The position numbers and the translations under genes were made by a program. From positions 87,184,019 through 87,248,018 of the forward strand of contig OY829327.1 in NCBI GenBank assembly GCA_963691655.1: a stretch of 64,000 bases of DNA. The letters run 5' to 3'. Every line of letters begins with the position of its first letter. Within the stretch, counting starts at the first letter, position 1. Positions 60,581-64,000 of this stretch are shown piece by piece. The notes beneath the pieces were generated by a model. The model was not told where the DNA came from, made no database searches, and saw nothing but the letters and a program-made list of their open reading frames with translations. Origin of the DNA: Toxonevra muliebris (lineage: Eukaryota > Arthropoda > Insecta > Diptera > Pallopteridae).

Positions 60581-62184
60581 CACTATGCGATAAAAATTTG
60601 GGCTATGGTAAGCTTACGATGTCTGTAGTTGATCCTGAAAAGAATTTTGAAAAGTTAGCTCCGGTTTAGGATTAATTGATGTTTGAAGTTGAACCCTAAA
60701 ATCACTTAGCACTCGCCAGTTATCTTGAAATTTTGCACACTCATTTTCCAAAGAAAGCAGTTTAAGAATCTCCAATCAGAATTGGACAATTCAAAATGGC
60801 GAATCAATATGGCGACCACATGTAAATTTAAGGTTAAATTTTTAAATCAATTTTTAAAATACTAACTGTTAGTCAATTACCATAAAATTTCACACACTTA
60901 TAACATATTAACCAAATATAGATATATTAACCCATTGACGACCATATTTTGTTTTAACTTAAACTTTCTGATTTTTTGGTTCAAATCTTACTTACGGTCC
61001 TCTCCCAACCCTTTTACTTATCTTTATCAATTACCTTCTGTCATTGACTAATAATCCCATTCACTCCTTTGCAGATGACAGCACCATTTGTCATTCATAC
61101 ACCTGCTCAAAACACCCTAACTCTTTGGAGATTGAGAGTAAACGGCATGCTATGAACGGCTCACTGAATAATGATCTCCAATCAATATCTGAATGTGGTC
61201 TCACCAACAGAGTTTAATTCAACGCGCGTAAAACCCAATGTTGTTTGTTATCTCACAAAAGAGTGCCCCAACCCTCTGTTAACCCCCTGGTTATGGGTGT
61301 GGTGATTATTGCTGAGTCAGAAACTCTTGATGTTCTGGGTATGTCCATCCAATGTGACATTCATTGGGATAATCATATTTTTTGCCTGTCGAAAGAAGCA
61401 GCCAAGTGTATCGGCTTTATAAAGCGGTGTAAGAAATACTTCACTCCGACTGACCTTCGCATGATCTATTGACTCTTTCAAGAACGTGGCTTGTGTGACT
61501 CTGTTCTACCGGTATTTTCATGGTAGATGTTCCGCTGAGATAAGGAATTTGATACCACCAGTTCATGTGTTCACCAGAACTACACGAACAGCAAGCGGCA
61601 GTCACGCATTCCACGTGGATATGATACCCCAACGCACCACGCATTACAGAGATAGTTCCTTTCTCTGCCGTATCGCGCGTATATGGAGGAATAAGCTCCC
61701 TGAAACCGTTTTTCCTGACTTTTACGACCTTTCCAAATTTATAACAAACGTCCACAACTTTTTCTCCCTCTTTCCTCCTACCACTAATCTATCTTCCTTC
61801 CTCAATCAACGCAAAGCTTTGCATTCATAGGGGTACCCCCTAAGTGTTGATTGCTTAAACAATAAAAAAAAATCATTTCACATCGATTGGAACATAATAA
61901 TGTACTAATACATTAACACATTGGCGCTCATAATTTTTATTGTGTGCCAAATTTCAAGATGATTGGCCAGTGCTAAGTGATTTTAAGGACCGAAAACAGC
62001 AAAACAAATCGGATTTTAAGAAATAACGAAGCGCCAAAGGGTTCAACTTCAAACATCAATTAATCCTAAACCGAAGCTAACTTTTCAAAATCCTTTTCAG
62101 GATCAACTACTGACGTCGTAAATTTACCAAATTTTTTAGTCACGTTTCGTTGATTTTTGTCACTCAAATTTTTGTCGCATAGTG
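60581..62184. mobile_element. Long-TIR element (CACTATGCGA ends) containing a LINE fragment
   Basis: CACTATGCGATAAAAATTTG at 60581 is mirrored by CAAATTTTTGTCGCATAGTG ending at 62184. Similarity runs about 180-260 bp inward, for example AGTTGATCCTGAAAAG against CTTTTCAGGATCAACT. TSD unclear. The centre is a LINE reverse-transcriptase relic. Confidence 0.72.
60994..61830 (+). pseudogene. Non-LTR retrotransposon reverse-transcriptase fragment
   Basis: The + strand frames read IFINYLLSLTNNPIHSFADDST, split by stops or frameshifts, where FADD is the catalytic box. FNARKTQCCLLSHKR and LDVLGMSIQCDIHWDNHIF follow, then CIGFIKRCKKYFTPTDLRMIY. An internal deletion at about 61470 removes the thumb region. 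The C-terminal part continues NVACVTLFYRYFHGRCSAEI to SLFPPTTNLSSFLNQRK and a stop at 61828-61830. The short 3' tail ends with AATAAAAAAAAA near 61860. Most likely a jockey- or CR1-like LINE, 5' truncated. Confidence 0.82.
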
Positions 62185-63842
62185 TAATTTGTGTGAAAAT
62201 GTTCAAAAAAAAAAAAAAAGTTTCCAATTCATAATAAGTTCAAGAGAATTTGTGATGACACAAATCGAGTCTTTCATGCACTTACATATTCGTAAATGTA
62301 TATTAATAAAATTAAATTTGTTTTCCACCAAGCACCGCTTTAACTGGACAAGACAAAGTTCAATGTGAAATTTTGTATGTGCCAATATCAAATCTGCATA
62401 CATATATTTAGTTCCATATTAATCATATAAGAATAATAAATTGCCCAAATAATTCTCTTCTTTTAGCTTTCCTAAGAAATGCTCTTGCACATACTTGGAA
62501 GCTTTTCTAGCTAGCTTAATGTTAGCGCTTTAAATGCTGTTAGCTCCACAGAGTCAGCGTTACTAAAGTTTTTCTTTAGATAGTGCTCAAAATTTTCCGG
62601 TTTGTAATTCATACAGCTATAAACGACCACATTCCTCTACGTTCGTACATATGTATATGTATGTATCTAAAAGAAAAACATGCACAAACATGCCGACCTT
62701 TGGCATGCATAATATTTGTTCAAGCAACATGACATATTTTCATGTTTTCCACCAAAATAACATTTTCCTTCATTTTCGCTGTGATGTTTTTGCTTACTAT
62801 TTACTCGGTGCTTGTAATTTCATTCTTTCGTTTTCGTTTCTGTGACAATTTGTTGTTGTGCGAGGCAGCATCAGCAACAAAAAGCAACAGCAGCAGCTGC
62901 TGCAACTACTACAAAACGACGAATTCCTACACGGATCTCAAATTCTCATACAAATGTTGAGATTTTTCGTCTTTCATTTCATGCATTTTATTCATGTAGC
63001 AGTGCGGCAAACAGCAGAAGAACGCTCACAAAGGCGTTGTAAGAACGACTTGATATTTGCTGCTGCTGCTGCTTGCACAAATTCTTGATGTTTTTTTTTT
63101 TTAGCAATTTTATGTAGGTATGGATATACATACGTATATGTATTTGTATGCATGTACGTCATGCCATGCCATGCCACGCCATGCCCATATGTAGTGAAAT
63201 TTACTTCAAAATTACATGCAATTGGAGGGAAAAGCTACGTAGTTACTACAACTTTAAAAACATAGTTTCTACATTAGAGAGTTCTGTAAAAAGAGAAGAG
63301 CGCACGGCAGTCGAGAGCAAAGAACAAGATATGATTGAAACGAAATAGATTTATTAAGTATAAAATATTTAAAATGAACCAAGGCGGATTTAACATGGTG
63401 GTAGCAGCATTACAACAAGTACAACGTAACAATAACAACACGCTACTTTGTTGTTGCTAAAAATCGTAATTGTCAAAAGCACAAGAACAAATGCATGGAA
63501 AACAAAAAAAAAACAAAGATTTTGACAGTTAAGATTATCTTCAAATAAAAAAAATTAGAGAAGAAGAAGACAGAGCTGACGCTGCTATCACCTATTATAA
63601 TTTCGCCATGCAGTGAACCATAAACTTAATTTGCTCTAAGAGAGCAATGACCTGTGAAAGATTAAAAACTAGAGTTGAGTGTGGTGAGCTGATCACACAC
63701 ATACTATTACAAGCAAACACGATTTGTGGGAGCAAGAAAGAGAGTTGCTCTCAACAACTGAGAGCTGTACTCGATGAGAGGATTTAACTAACCAGACATC
63801 AACATTATCAGAAACTTGAGAAAAACTTGTTTGTGTACTTAT
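62185..63842. other. Intergenic stretch without recognisable genes
   Basis: Contains GCAGCAACA-type triplet tracts (62860-62915), an ATGCC/ACGCC pentamer tandem (63161-63186) and microsatellite-like ATGTATGT strings. Open frames here are repeat-driven. Confidence 0.5.
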
Positions 63843-64000
63843 CAGCGATGCCAACTTGCGGGGAATTTTACTGGGTGCAGGGAATCGGCACGGAATGAGC
63901 TGTTTTTTTGCGAGGAATTTGATGTTGTTCAGCTTTTAGTCATAAAAGTCTAGAATATTTTTTGTAAAATTTTATAGAATATAAAACGCAATATTTCATA
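63843..64000 (+). mobile_element. hAT-type non-autonomous element, second copy, cut by window end
   Basis: CAGCGATGCCAACTTGCGG starts at 63843 and matches 10153-10320, except that a 19-bp segment of that copy (around CGAATTCCCCGATTTG) is absent here. The right end is outside the window. Confidence 0.8.

Noticed and set aside
62860..63088. Gln/Ala/Ser-rich frames near 62.9 kb as a transcription-factor exon
   Set aside because: Triplet repeats read in several frames on both strands give such peptides; no flanking domain or splice signals.

Overview
The window is AT-rich DNA from an insect, almost certainly a higher fly (Diptera; a tephritid or calyptrate-type genome rather than a compact Drosophila one). 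The evidence is one recognisable neuronal gene with a very long intron (about 20.5 kb), and a dense population of Tc1/mariner, piggyBac, hAT-type and non-LTR elements typical of dipteran introns. No prokaryotic gene organisation, CRISPR array, rRNA or convincing tRNA was seen. The species cannot be named from the sequence.

Host gene: five exons on the + strand (2400-2562, 23061-23282, 29295-29579, 30192-30319, 36819-37817) join in one open frame of 1797 nt including the stop. They encode the last 598 residues of a sidestep-family cell-surface receptor: end of the last Ig domain, a fibronectin-III domain, one transmembrane helix and a long low-complexity cytoplasmic tail with tyrosine motifs and a class I PDZ-ligand C terminus. 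The 5' exons lie outside the window. Everything from 2563 to 36818 that is not exon is intron of this gene. From 37818 onward is 3' UTR and then intergenic DNA with no convincing host gene.

Mobile DNA: intron 1 carries a mauritiana-type mariner relic (3724-4649), a near-palindromic foldback element (4864-6316), a DDD-type Tc1/mariner relic (8195-9462), two hAT-type elements (10153-11215, 12280-13350), a 1.3-kb direct duplication (14676-16003 and 16487-17766) and a 3.8-kb long-inverted-repeat element (18097-21910) that itself holds other insertions. Introns 2 and 4 hold further hAT and Tc1-like copies, a degenerate minisatellite, and Mutator-like and Harbinger-like elements. Downstream of the gene are deep nests: TTAA-type > Tc1-type > hAT (39349-41682); a 9-bp-TSD element > hAT-like > LINE fragment plus a TTAA-type MITE (43629-46272); and a long-inverted-repeat element (49519-54627) carrying a piggyBac copy in one arm and a TA-type MITE in the other. 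Non-LTR retrotransposon fragments lie at 20320-21480, 44040-44613, 52165-52696, 58576-60175 and 60994-61830.

The most informative structure is 49519-54627: each arm of the inverted repeat preserves the empty site for the insertion in the other arm, so boundaries and target-site duplications of both guests can be read directly from this one sequence. No novel defence or metabolic system was found. The interest lies in the architecture of nested terminal-inverted-repeat elements, three of which enclose LINE reverse-transcriptase fragments.
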